Positions 26,893 to 34,420 of a DNA stretch of 64,000 nucleotides are shown piece by piece. The stretch comes from Solibacillus sp. FSL R7-0682 (GTDB lineage: Bacteria; Bacillota; Bacilli; Bacillales_A; Planococcaceae). The translations under genes and the position numbers were made by a program. The stretch lies in assembly GCF_038005985.1 (NCBI RefSeq), contig NZ_JBBOUI010000001.1, positions 763,501 through 827,500 of the forward strand, in the 5' to 3' direction. The notes beneath the pieces were generated by a model. It worked only from the letters and a program-made list of their open reading frames with translations, had not been told where the DNA came from and made no database searches. Numbering within the stretch: the stretch's first letter is position 1; the number at the start of each line of letters is the position of its first letter.

Positions 26893-27120
26893 TCATTTAT
26901 TTTTAATAGCAACTAATGATTCGTGAATTTTAAATATAACGACTAATAGTTCACAATATATTCGAACTAACACAGGTCCTAATACTGTGACGAGAAGACC
27001 GCTGAATAGACCGACTACATCCGCCGCAAACAATCCAACGGCCATCGTAAACAGCCCAAAAAGAACGGTTAGCCCTGCAAAAACCCAAAATACATATTTC
27101 ACAATATCTCCCGTAATCAT
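26893..27120 (-). CDS. DUF4282 small membrane protein
   Basis: 75 residues from the first ATG, with two membrane helices (about 8-30 and 32-52) and the family C-terminus RIYCELLVVIFKIHESL. DUF4282 proteins typically begin with a segment like KEFLHFDRMITGD; here KEFLHFDR is encoded in frame immediately upstream of the annotated ATG, and a GGGGGAGAGG ribosome site sits at 27152-27161 in front of two ATA codons (27145-27150). Translation may really begin there at a non-standard codon. I report the conservative ATG start. Confidence 0.7.
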   Translation of the reverse strand: MITGDIVKYVFWVFAGLTVLFGLFTMAVGLFAADVVGLFSGLLVTVLGPVLVRIYCELLVVIFKIHESLVAIKNK

Positions 27121-27378
27121 TCGGTCAAAATGTAAAAATTCTTTTATTATTCCTCTCCCCCTTTGTCATACAAAGTATGTTTTTGGGTAGAGGAATATAA
27201 AGCTTTTTATCAAATTTATTCGTTTTATATCGAAATTGTATAGTACCACGTTAATCGATTGTGACTTTCAATACCTGCCTAAATTCATTTTTATAATGCG
27301 CTAAATATTTATTAATATATGATATTTATTGTCATAATAAAAACAAAAAAGTAATGAAAATACTATATTTTAGCAAAA

Positions 27379-27404
27379 ATTTATTTACATTTTAGTAAAT
27401 AAAT
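27379..27404. promoter_or_regulatory. AT-rich palindrome upstream of the ketosynthase gene
   Basis: ATTTATTTAC (27379-27388) and GTAAATAAAT (27395-27404) are a perfect 10-bp inverted pair with a six-base spacer. It sits 110 bases before the ketosynthase start in a 365-base A+T-rich stretch with no gene. It is a candidate regulator site; chance is possible given the base composition. Confidence 0.4.
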
Positions 27405-27514
27405 ATATAGTTATAGTTACATAAAAATAAAAGTTTTTAAAAAATATAGGTCCCAAAGTACTGATTTTAAATTGAATACAATTAATTTAGTTGAAATTTG
27501 TAGGTGAAATAATA

Positions 27515-28693
27515 ATGGTAGATATTGTTGTAACTGGGTATGGTATTAAAGCGCCCGGGATATTAGATAAATGTAGTTTTTTAAATGTATTAGAGAATGG
27601 GATATGTACGCAAAGTATTTTGAAAAGCGAAAATCCCGCACAAGGGGACCTTGTTGCAGGGGTTATTGATGAGGATTTTCTAGAGCTGAATAAGAGGAGC
27701 TATGCGCGGCACCCACGAGCTGTAAGAATGGCTATTGCAGCTGCAATTGACGCTTCAGAAATGGCGAATATAGATTATTTTAAATCACAGCGAGTGGCTG
27801 TCATTATGGGCACTTCTGCTGGTGCGGTTCTTGAAATAGAACAATATTCTGCTGCTGCCTTCAATCTTAAAACGTTCCCGATTCATGGCGTTTCTCTTGT
27901 AGATTCACATACGTTTTCAAATTCTGTTGCAGAGGCGCTTGGTTTGAGAGGAACTGCATTCACCATAACTACGGGGTGTACCGCAAGTTTAGATGCCATC
28001 TTAATAGCAAAACAATTGCTAGAGGCGGGGAGCGTTGATGCATGCATCGTTGGCGGAGCTGATGTTCCTTTAGGTCAATGGACAATTAATGGCTTCAAAA
28101 AAATAAGAGCACTTTCCACAGCAACCGCTATTGAAAATGCCGGCGTTCCATTTTCAAAAGACCATAAAGGCTTTGTTTTATCGGAAGGAGCTGGGGTCAT
28201 CGTTCTTGAACGTAGACAATCCGCACAAGCACGAAATCAGAAAATCTATGGGAAAATAGAACGTGTCATTTCGAGAAATGAAGGGCAAAAGTTATTAAGA
28301 TCTGATGCGACAGGCAAACATATGCTTGAAGTTTTCCAAGAAACAGCTGGAAATACTAAACCAAGCTATGTAAACAGTCAAGCACTAGGTATGGAATTAA
28401 ACGACCAAATTGAAAGCTATATCTTAAAAGAAACATTTGGCTCTGAAGTACCGATTACCTCAATTAAAGGCATGATTGGCCATACATTTGGAGCAATGGG
28501 CGTAATGCAGGTTATTTCGTCCTTACTATCAATGGAGTATGGGATAATCCCCCCAACAATTAAAACGAAGGGGAAAGGATTTGAACATATGCCGATTGTA
28601 TATGAACCAACTTATCAAGCTGTTTCATCAGTATTAATTACTGCTCATGGTAGTAGCGGGAATAATGCTTGTTTATTAGTGACAAATAAATAG
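27515..28693 (+). CDS. Beta-ketoacyl-ACP synthase-like protein with altered active site
   Basis: 392 residues of the FabF/KAS II thiolase fold. The nucleophile cysteine is present (TTGCTAS, C155), as is the second catalytic histidine (MIGHTFGAMG, H323), but the first histidine position reads NSQALGM with Q289 where FabF has NAHGTST. The normal Cys-His-His triad is thus Cys-Gln-His, so standard decarboxylative condensation is doubtful. ATG 27515 has AGGTGA seven bases upstream; an upstream TTG is a poorer start. No acyl carrier protein or fatty-acid gene is adjacent; the next gene, 12 bases on, is a c-di-GMP enzyme. Confidence 0.8.
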   Translation: MVDIVVTGYGIKAPGILDKCSFLNVLENGICTQSILKSENPAQGDLVAGVIDEDFLELNKRSYARHPRAVRMAIAAAIDASEMANIDYFKSQRVAVIMGTSAGAVLEIEQYSAAAFNLKTFPIHGVSLVDSHTFSNSVAEALGLRGTAFTITTGCTASLDAILIAKQLLEAGSVDACIVGGADVPLGQWTINGFKKIRALSTATAIENAGVPFSKDHKGFVLSEGAGVIVLERRQSAQARNQKIYGKIERVISRNEGQKLLRSDATGKHMLEVFQETAGNTKPSYVNSQALGMELNDQIESYILKETFGSEVPITSIKGMIGHTFGAMGVMQVISSLLSMEYGIIPPTIKTKGKGFEHMPIVYEPTYQAVSSVLITAHGSSGNNACLLVTNK

Positions 28694-28705
28694 GGGGCTT
28701 AGCAT

Positions 28706-31090
28706 ATGTTGTTTATTTTTTTTAGTTTACTAGCTATTATCCCGTTTTGTGTAGGTATTATTATATTAGTTTTATTTAAGAGAAATCGATTATCCAAAAG
28801 TATTTTTCTGTTCTTATTATTCGCCTCGTTTTGGCAAATAGATGTTTCAGTATTATATTCACATGGGATATTACAAGAAGAAACAATCCTAACCATGTTT
28901 CAGCTCTTTCGTTTTGGATTCATCATGGTAACTCCGGCGATTGTATATATTGGATACATCATTGTACAGGAAATGCTGCCTGAGAAAGAGCGAAAAAAAT
29001 GGCGGTTCATTGTCAATCGTACTACTGTTATTTTATCGTTTGTGCTCGCACTAGTTGCTTACATTATTGGATGGAGTGATAAAGGGGTTAGTGGATTACA
29101 ACTAATCCAAAGCGGCACAAATTTATTTTACTTCCCTATTGATGGAGAGCTTTCATGGGTGATCACAGCAAACCTCATTCTATTCATAGCTAGTATCGTC
29201 ATTTGTTTTTTTATAACTTTAGATGTGCACGATAAATGTGAACGTTCATTCATATTGTATTTTAATATTTTTACGTCCATTGGATTTGCAATAGGCTTAT
29301 TCAATATGTTCCCATCGTCTAATTTGGTAACAAGCTCCATTGCGATTTTAGTTTTCGCAATATCGATTTTAATCATTTCGATTCAAATGCATATTTCGAT
29401 TATTCATAACATGAATAAGGAATTAGTTGAGCAAAAGAAATTTCTCTGTGAAATTATTAATTTAAATCCGAACTATATTTATGCGCAAGATGAAGAAGGG
29501 CGTTACACACTCATCAATGAATCCTATGCACAACTAATGGACACAACCATTCAACAAATGTTAGGGAAGACGGATGTAGAAATTCAGCTTGCAGAGAATA
29601 ATGCGGACAACCAGCTAAAAGCGCCATCAAGGCTACTAGAAAAAAAGGTAGTTAAAGAAGAATCTATGACAACCGCATCAGGAGAAATTGTGTGGCTGCA
29701 GACTGTCAAAGTACCCATTCAAATAAATGAACAAAAGACACTACTAACTGTCTCCACTGATATTACGGAACGCAAGCAACATGAGGATGAAATAAAATAC
29801 CAAGCATATCACGACGCGCTAACAGGCTTACCGAATAGAAGAATGTTCAATGAAGATTTAACGAGTTTTTTAGAAAAGGCGAAAGCTGATTCAACCGAAG
29901 TAGCCATTATCTTTCTAGATTTAGATCGTTTCAAATATATTAATGATACTTTAGGACATGATGTCGGAGATCTGTTGTTAATCGAAGTATCAAGCCGTAT
30001 GAAATCATTTTTAGATTCGAATCATCCAAGTGCAAAAATATACCGTCTTGGTGGGGATGAATTTACAATTATCCTACCAAATTATTCTACAACAAAGAGT
30101 GAAGCGTTTGCTAAGGAGCTATTAGCGCAATATGTAGACAGTATATTAGTCGATGGAATGGAAAACTTTATTTCGCCAAGTATTGGTATTAGCATTTATC
30201 CAAATGACGGTGAAGATGTGAGAACTTTAATTAAGCATGCTGATACAGCAATGTACTATGTAAAGGCAAGAGGGAAAAGCAACTATCAATTATTCACTGT
30301 AGAAATGCAGCAGCAATTTTATAGAAAAATGATTATTGAAAACCAATTACGAACAGCGCTAGAAAATGATGAGTTTGAGCTTAACTATCAGCCGATTATG
30401 GATTTAAAGACAAATGAAGTGGTCGGAATGGAGTCTCTGATTCGATGGAATAACAAAATGCTTGGGCAAGTTGCACCAGATGAATTTATCTCTGTTGCAG
30501 AAGAGACGGACATGATTGTGCCAATCGGACATTGGGTGTTGGAAACGGCTATTAAACAGCAAATAAAATGGCAAAATGAAGGCTATCAACCATTAAAAAT
30601 AAGTGTAAATATATCTGTTCGCCAAATAATTGAGCCAACATTTATCGATTATGTGCGAAATGCTTTAGAGAATGCAAGAGTTAATCCAAAATACATTGTT
30701 CTGGAGATTACAGAGAGTATCGCGATGTATGAGGACTCTATGATTGAAAAGCTATACGCATTAAAGGAACTAGGCATCAATCTTTCTATGGATGACTTTG
30801 GTACAGGGTATTCATCACTAAGTTATTTAAATAAATATCCACTAGATTCGTTAAAAATCGATAAATCCTTTGTAATAGGAATGAACAAAGAGAAGGAAAG
30901 TAAAGCAATCGTAAAAACGATTGTAGCAATCGCGCAGCAACTCAATTTGAAAGTGATAGCGGAGGGAATTGAAAGCAAGGAAGATTATCATTTCTTAGCT
31001 GAAATTGGCTGTGATTTCGGCCAAGGGTATCATATTGATCGCCCACTCCCAGTAAGTCAAGTAGAGAAATGGCTTATTGCTGCTCGGTAA
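28706..31090 (+). CDS. 7TM-PAS-GGDEF-EAL c-di-GMP turnover protein
   Basis: 794 residues. The N-terminal 230 residues hold about seven membrane helices (a 7TM-type sensor region), followed by a PAS domain (about 240-365), a GGDEF domain with intact GGDEF at 449-453, and an EAL domain with ESL at 576-578, DDFGTGYSS and EGIES. Both catalytic centres look intact, so it can in principle make and break cyclic di-GMP at the membrane in response to a signal. It lies 12 bases after the ketosynthase gene and probably shares its transcript. A strong terminator follows. It may act on the glycosyltransferase operon upstream; that link is inference. Confidence 0.92.
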   Translation: MLFIFFSLLAIIPFCVGIIILVLFKRNRLSKSIFLFLLFASFWQIDVSVLYSHGILQEETILTMFQLFRFGFIMVTPAIVYIGYIIVQEMLPEKERKKWRFIVNRTTVILSFVLALVAYIIGWSDKGVSGLQLIQSGTNLFYFPIDGELSWVITANLILFIASIVICFFITLDVHDKCERSFILYFNIFTSIGFAIGLFNMFPSSNLVTSSIAILVFAISILIISIQMHISIIHNMNKELVEQKKFLCEIINLNPNYIYAQDEEGRYTLINESYAQLMDTTIQQMLGKTDVEIQLAENNADNQLKAPSRLLEKKVVKEESMTTASGEIVWLQTVKVPIQINEQKTLLTVSTDITERKQHEDEIKYQAYHDALTGLPNRRMFNEDLTSFLEKAKADSTEVAIIFLDLDRFKYINDTLGHDVGDLLLIEVSSRMKSFLDSNHPSAKIYRLGGDEFTIILPNYSTTKSEAFAKELLAQYVDSILVDGMENFISPSIGISIYPNDGEDVRTLIKHADTAMYYVKARGKSNYQLFTVEMQQQFYRKMIIENQLRTALENDEFELNYQPIMDLKTNEVVGMESLIRWNNKMLGQVAPDEFISVAEETDMIVPIGHWVLETAIKQQIKWQNEGYQPLKISVNISVRQIIEPTFIDYVRNALENARVNPKYIVLEITESIAMYEDSMIEKLYALKELGINLSMDDFGTGYSSLSYLNKYPLDSLKIDKSFVIGMNKEKESKAIVKTIVAIAQQLNLKVIAEGIESKEDYHFLAEIGCDFGQGYHIDRPLPVSQVEKWLIAAR

Positions 31091-31097
31091 TTCCTAA

Positions 31098-31135
31098 AAC
31101 ACGGCTATGGAAAATTCTTTTTCCATAGCCGTGTT
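31098..31135 (+). terminator. Rho-independent terminator after the GGDEF-EAL gene
   Basis: A long near-perfect stem, AACACGGCTATGGAAA with TTTCCATAGCCGTGTT, with a short loop that includes Ts, eight bases past the stop. Confidence 0.8.
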
Positions 31136-31247
31136 ACAGTACTTACCAGGTAGTGTACAAAGAAAAATAGTTTCATTTAATTACGTGAAAACTACGTAAC
31201 AATTGTGTATGATGGGATGTATCGCAATTTTTAAGTAGGTGAATGAA

Positions 31248-31400
31248 TTGAACAATTTAAGTCAAAAACAGTGTCCTAACTGTTATTCATATGTAGATAT
31301 GCAAGATGGCTCAGGTTATTGTACAGCATGTAGTGTAGTTATTTGTAAGGTTACGAAAGGTTACGTGAAGTATTCTACTACGTACGGTGTTCGAAAATAG
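31248..31400 (+). CDS. Small zinc-ribbon-like protein, 50 residues
   Basis: TTG 31248 starts a 50-codon frame with AGGTGA five bases upstream. The product has CPNC near residue 9 and CTAC near residue 27, spaced like a treble-clef or zinc-ribbon metal site, and a basic C-terminus. A hairpin that would be its terminator is split by the insertion sequence at 31,452. Too short for a firm family call. Role unknown; nucleic-acid binding would be usual for such proteins. Confidence 0.55.
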   Translation: MNNLSQKQCPNCYSYVDMQDGSGYCTACSVVICKVTKGYVKYSTTYGVRK

Positions 31401-31430
31401 ATTTTCTTAGCCAAAAAAGAAAAAAAATGA

Positions 31431-31451
31431 AAAAACAGTGATGTTCCGGTG
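31431..31451 (+). terminator. Left half of a terminator split by the insertion sequence
   Basis: AAAACAGTGATGTTCC here pairs fully (two G-U pairs) with GGAATGTCACTGTTTT at about 32,962-32,977 on the far side of the element. The element has inserted into the loop, separating the two arms by 1.5 kb and presumably destroying terminator function for the zinc-ribbon gene. Confidence 0.65.
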
Positions 31452-31571
31452 TGAACTGAACCCCGAATAGTAGACACTTTAGAAAAAAGTGACCTATTCG
31501 GGGTTTTTTCTATTTTCATTCCTAGAAATCCCCGTTATACTGACCATACGATTTAAGAACGGGAGAACATC

Positions 31572-32000
31572 ATGAGTAAAATAATTTTTAACGAACATCA
31601 ACGTCGACAAATTGAACAGAATCCAAATGTCGTTTTGATAACCGATCGATCTATTCAATATACAGTAGCTTTCAAATTAAAAGCTGTTCAAGAAAATCTA
31701 AAAGGCAAAGGGCCTACCGAAATCTTCAAAGCTGCAGGCTTTGATTTAGAAATCATCGGGATTAAAAAAGTTCAAAGTGCTGTTCATAGGTGGAAGAAAA
31801 TTTATCAAACATACGGTGAGGATGGTTTTACACAAGAGCGTCGTGGAAAAGGCAGTACAGGTCGCCCACGTGCCGAAAAATTATCAGCTGATAAAAAGTT
31901 AGAGAAAGCAGAAGCTCGTATTCATCTATTGGAAGCAGAGCTAGCGCTCTTAAAAAAGCTCGACGAAATGGAAAGGCAGGCGAAGAAGAATCGTTTTTAA
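31572..32000 (+). CDS. IS3-family transposase OrfA (helix-turn-helix)
   Basis: 142 residues with the N-terminal DNA-binding domain (TVAFKLKAVQENLKG, VQSAVHRWKKIYQTYG) and a C-terminal leucine-zipper-like helix (LEKAEARIHLLEAELALLKK). It recognises the element's ends. A canonical A AAA AAG slippery heptamer at 31952-31958 lies in its 3' part; a -1 shift there continues into orfB to give the OrfAB transposase. The ATG follows GGGAGAAC. Confidence 0.92.
   Translation: MSKIIFNEHQRRQIEQNPNVVLITDRSIQYTVAFKLKAVQENLKGKGPTEIFKAAGFDLEIIGIKKVQSAVHRWKKIYQTYGEDGFTQERRGKGSTGRPRAEKLSADKKLEKAEARIHLLEAELALLKKLDEMERQAKKNRF
31952..31958 (+). promoter_or_regulatory. Programmed -1 frameshift site of the IS3 element
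   Basis: AAAAAAG read as A AAA AAG in the orfA frame. After slipping back one base the frame stays open through ESFLTPKEKYQAISETIRL into orfB, so one fused OrfAB protein can be made. This is the standard expression mode of IS3-family transposases. Confidence 0.85.
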
Positions 32001-32059
32001 CACCCAAAGAAAAATATCAAGCAATCAGTGAAACGATTCGATTATTTCAACTCAAAAAT

Positions 32060-32902
32060 ATGACACGGTATCTTTGTGAAGTAGCAAATGTCAGCTCGAG
32101 TGGTTACTATAAATGGCGACAAAATATGGAGAAACATTCATTACGTGAAGAAGCTGATTATCAAGATTATCTTTTACTAAAAGTAATCTATGATGAAGCA
32201 AAAGGCAAAATTGGTTATCGAGGGTTTTATATGGAACTGGTGGACCAATTAGGGAAACCGATGAACCATAAAAAAATTCTTCGATTGATGCGTAAATTTA
32301 ATTTGTATGCGAAGGTTCGTCGTGCCAATCCTTATCGACTTATAGAAAAAGCGAATGAAGCACATCGTCAAATTCCAAATTACTTAAATCGGGCATTCAA
32401 ACAAGACGAGCCAGGAAAAGTCTTCTTAACAGACATTACCTATCTCCAATATAAGGGTGGCCGTACGGCTTATTTATCATGTGTAAAAGATGTCGCAACA
32501 AGAGAAATCGTTGCGTATAAACTAGCTACTACTCTTAAATTGTCGATTGTTTATGAAACACTTGAACAATTAAAACATCATTTGGATGGGAATCTTCATC
32601 CGGAAGCAATGATTCATTCGGATCAGGGGTTTCATTATACGCATCCAGGATTTCAGAAGCTTGTGAAAGACATGGGGTTAAAACAATCTATGTCACGTCG
32701 AGGAAACTGTCTAGATAATGCGCCAATGGAATCGTTCTTTGGTCATTTTAAAGATGAAGTCGATTATCATGAAGCTGAAAGTTTCACGGAGCTACATACA
32801 CAAGTCATTGACTATATCACGCATTACAACCACACAAGAAAGCAATGGACATTAAAAAAGATGACTCCGGCGAGTTACCGAAGTCATCTAATCGCAGCCT
32901 AA
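32060..32902 (+). CDS. IS3-family transposase OrfB (DDE catalytic domain)
   Basis: 280 residues from ATG 32060; as a frameshift product the domain begins earlier, after the slippery site. Integrase-core residues are visible: D in FLTDITYL, D in IHSDQGFHY and E in DNAPMESFFG, giving the DDE triad, plus the HTH_21-like GYRGFYMELV segment. It cuts and joins the element's ends. Intact. Confidence 0.93.
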   Translation: MTRYLCEVANVSSSGYYKWRQNMEKHSLREEADYQDYLLLKVIYDEAKGKIGYRGFYMELVDQLGKPMNHKKILRLMRKFNLYAKVRRANPYRLIEKANEAHRQIPNYLNRAFKQDEPGKVFLTDITYLQYKGGRTAYLSCVKDVATREIVAYKLATTLKLSIVYETLEQLKHHLDGNLHPEAMIHSDQGFHYTHPGFQKLVKDMGLKQSMSRRGNCLDNAPMESFFGHFKDEVDYHEAESFTELHTQVIDYITHYNHTRKQWTLKKMTPASYRSHLIAA

Positions 32903-33003
32903 TTAAATGGCTATCTTGTTTTTTATTAAACTGTCTACAAAATAGGGTTCAGTTCAGTGGGGGAATGTCACTGTTTTGTTTATGCTAAAAATTAGTTAAC
33001 TCT

Positions 33004-34317
33004 CTACCAAAACTTCACCTTATACACATTTTTAGGCCTTCCTTTTCCTTTATGCACTACATTCGTCTGAACAGTTGCATACTGGCATTCTTCTAGCTTC
33101 TTTAGTAAACGGTTTGCCGTTCTCGTAGTAATGGATAAATGCAAACTAATTTCATCTGCCGTTAGCTCATCCTTTTTTAGCATGGTCATTAGTGTATAAA
33201 TTTTCTGTAATTGGAATGAGGAAATATTTGTTTTGCTAGCGATATCATCAATCATGACCGACGTATCCTCGGACAAAATTAAGAAATTTTCTCCTTCTAA
33301 TGGGCCAACTAATTGATTTTCCCTTGTTAGAACATAGCTTTCCGTTACACTGTCATTACAATAGGTTGATGCGGTTTCTGCTTGAATTTGTGCATCCTGA
33401 AGTGTTTTTCCGATACCCCAACCAATACGAACTTTGAATGGGAGCTCTTGGCGTAAAAAATTTGCTAAAGAACAGTTTGTTGAGTTGTTGGTGATATTAA
33501 CATAATCGCCATAATTCGTAATGATTTCATAGTGAATGGCATTTCGATAACTAATAAGAGAGATGGCAGATTTTCGATTAAAGTCCAAAATTGCCTTATA
33601 CAAGGCAATTTGGCGATATTCAAACTCTTGCATATCATTCGCCATATAAGAAAAGACTAAATGCCCACATACAACTTGACTATTTTTCAAGCTAATTAAT
33701 TCGATTTCTTTTATTAATTTTTGCAAAGTAGACTCCATACTTTTTTCTGTCGGTACGACCAAAATTGGTTCGACATCTACTTCATCAAAATAAGTGTAGA
33801 GATTTGTTAATCTTGTAAAACAGTAGCGCACTTTCTTTTCCTTTAGCAGTTGTAAATGCCTCTTACTTACTACTTCATAGGCGTTCGTTAAGCCAAATAC
33901 TTGGATTGTCTCACTAAGTAGGTAGGGGAAATTGTCCTCTGGCAGCCATGCCTTTAATCCTAAATAATTGTTTTCCTCATAAATAAAATCGATAATCGAC
34001 TCATTAAAATGGAAGGTTGGATCGTTATATTGAACTTCAGCTAGTTTGTAATAAAAATCCCTCTCAGTTATATCAAAGAACATACAAGGGATTCGAGTAG
34101 CTTCCTTTTGTAAAGTTTTTCGGATATGTAAATAAGGAATCTGACCACTAAATACAATGCCATCAAACTTTAAATAATTTCCGGTAAATAAATTCTCTAA
34201 ATTACTTAAATTTTCATAGATTATTACCTCAAACTCTACATTAGGTATGTTTAAGTCGTATATTTTTTTCATCCATTTATGCGAATATATTGTCGAAAAT
34301 GCACAAATCTTATACAA
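33004..34317 (-). CDS. Predicted transcriptional regulator of the abg operon
   Basis: 437 residues. The C-terminal 60 or so residues form a winged helix-turn-helix (LTADEISLHLSITTRTANRLLKKL, then KGKGRPKNVY as the wing). The middle part contains RIGWGIGKTLQDAQIQAETA, reminiscent of the nucleotide-binding-like domains that precede DNA-binding domains in CdaR-type regulators. The N-terminal 150 residues could be a ligand-binding domain. Start is TTG 34317 with GGAGG nine bases before; the ATG inside that spacer is out of frame. It is divergent from abgT with only 103 bases between, so it probably controls abgTAB. The effector is unknown. Confidence 0.7.
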   Translation of the reverse strand: MYKICAFSTIYSHKWMKKIYDLNIPNVEFEVIIYENLSNLENLFTGNYLKFDGIVFSGQIPYLHIRKTLQKEATRIPCMFFDITERDFYYKLAEVQYNDPTFHFNESIIDFIYEENNYLGLKAWLPEDNFPYLLSETIQVFGLTNAYEVVSKRHLQLLKEKKVRYCFTRLTNLYTYFDEVDVEPILVVPTEKSMESTLQKLIKEIELISLKNSQVVCGHLVFSYMANDMQEFEYRQIALYKAILDFNRKSAISLISYRNAIHYEIITNYGDYVNITNNSTNCSLANFLRQELPFKVRIGWGIGKTLQDAQIQAETASTYCNDSVTESYVLTRENQLVGPLEGENFLILSEDTSVMIDDIASKTNISSFQLQKIYTLMTMLKKDELTADEISLHLSITTRTANRLLKKLEECQYATVQTNVVHKGKGRPKNVYKVKFW

Positions 34318-34378
34318 TTTTCATTCCTCCAAAAAAAAATGTTGTGTTAATTTTCAGTCTAGTTTAAATTAATTTTAA

Positions 34379-34396
34379 GACATTGTAAAAAATGTC
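34379..34396. promoter_or_regulatory. Candidate operator between the regulator and abgT
   Basis: GACATT (34379-34384) and AATGTC (34391-34396) form an inverted pair with a six-base spacer, in the short divergent intergenic region 25 bases before abgT. It is a reasonable binding site for the divergent regulator; not proven. Confidence 0.45.
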
Positions 34397-34420
34397 CGAA
34401 AATAAAAAGGGGGAAATTTA

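Larger units (their letters stand above)
31452..32956 (+). mobile_element. Complete IS3-family insertion sequence (1505 bp)
   Basis: Terminal inverted repeats TGAACTGAACCC at the left and its complement GGGTTCAGTTCA at the right. The similarity resumes as GTAGACA-type sequence further in. The element is flanked by a 3-bp direct duplication GTG (31449-31451 and 32957-32959), typical of the IS3 family. It carries orfA and orfB in the usual 0/-1 frame arrangement. The left end contains a hairpin (CCCCGAATAG with CTATTCGGGG, 31461-31503) followed by six Ts, which would block transcripts entering from outside. Both frames are intact, so the element may be active. Confidence 0.93.
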
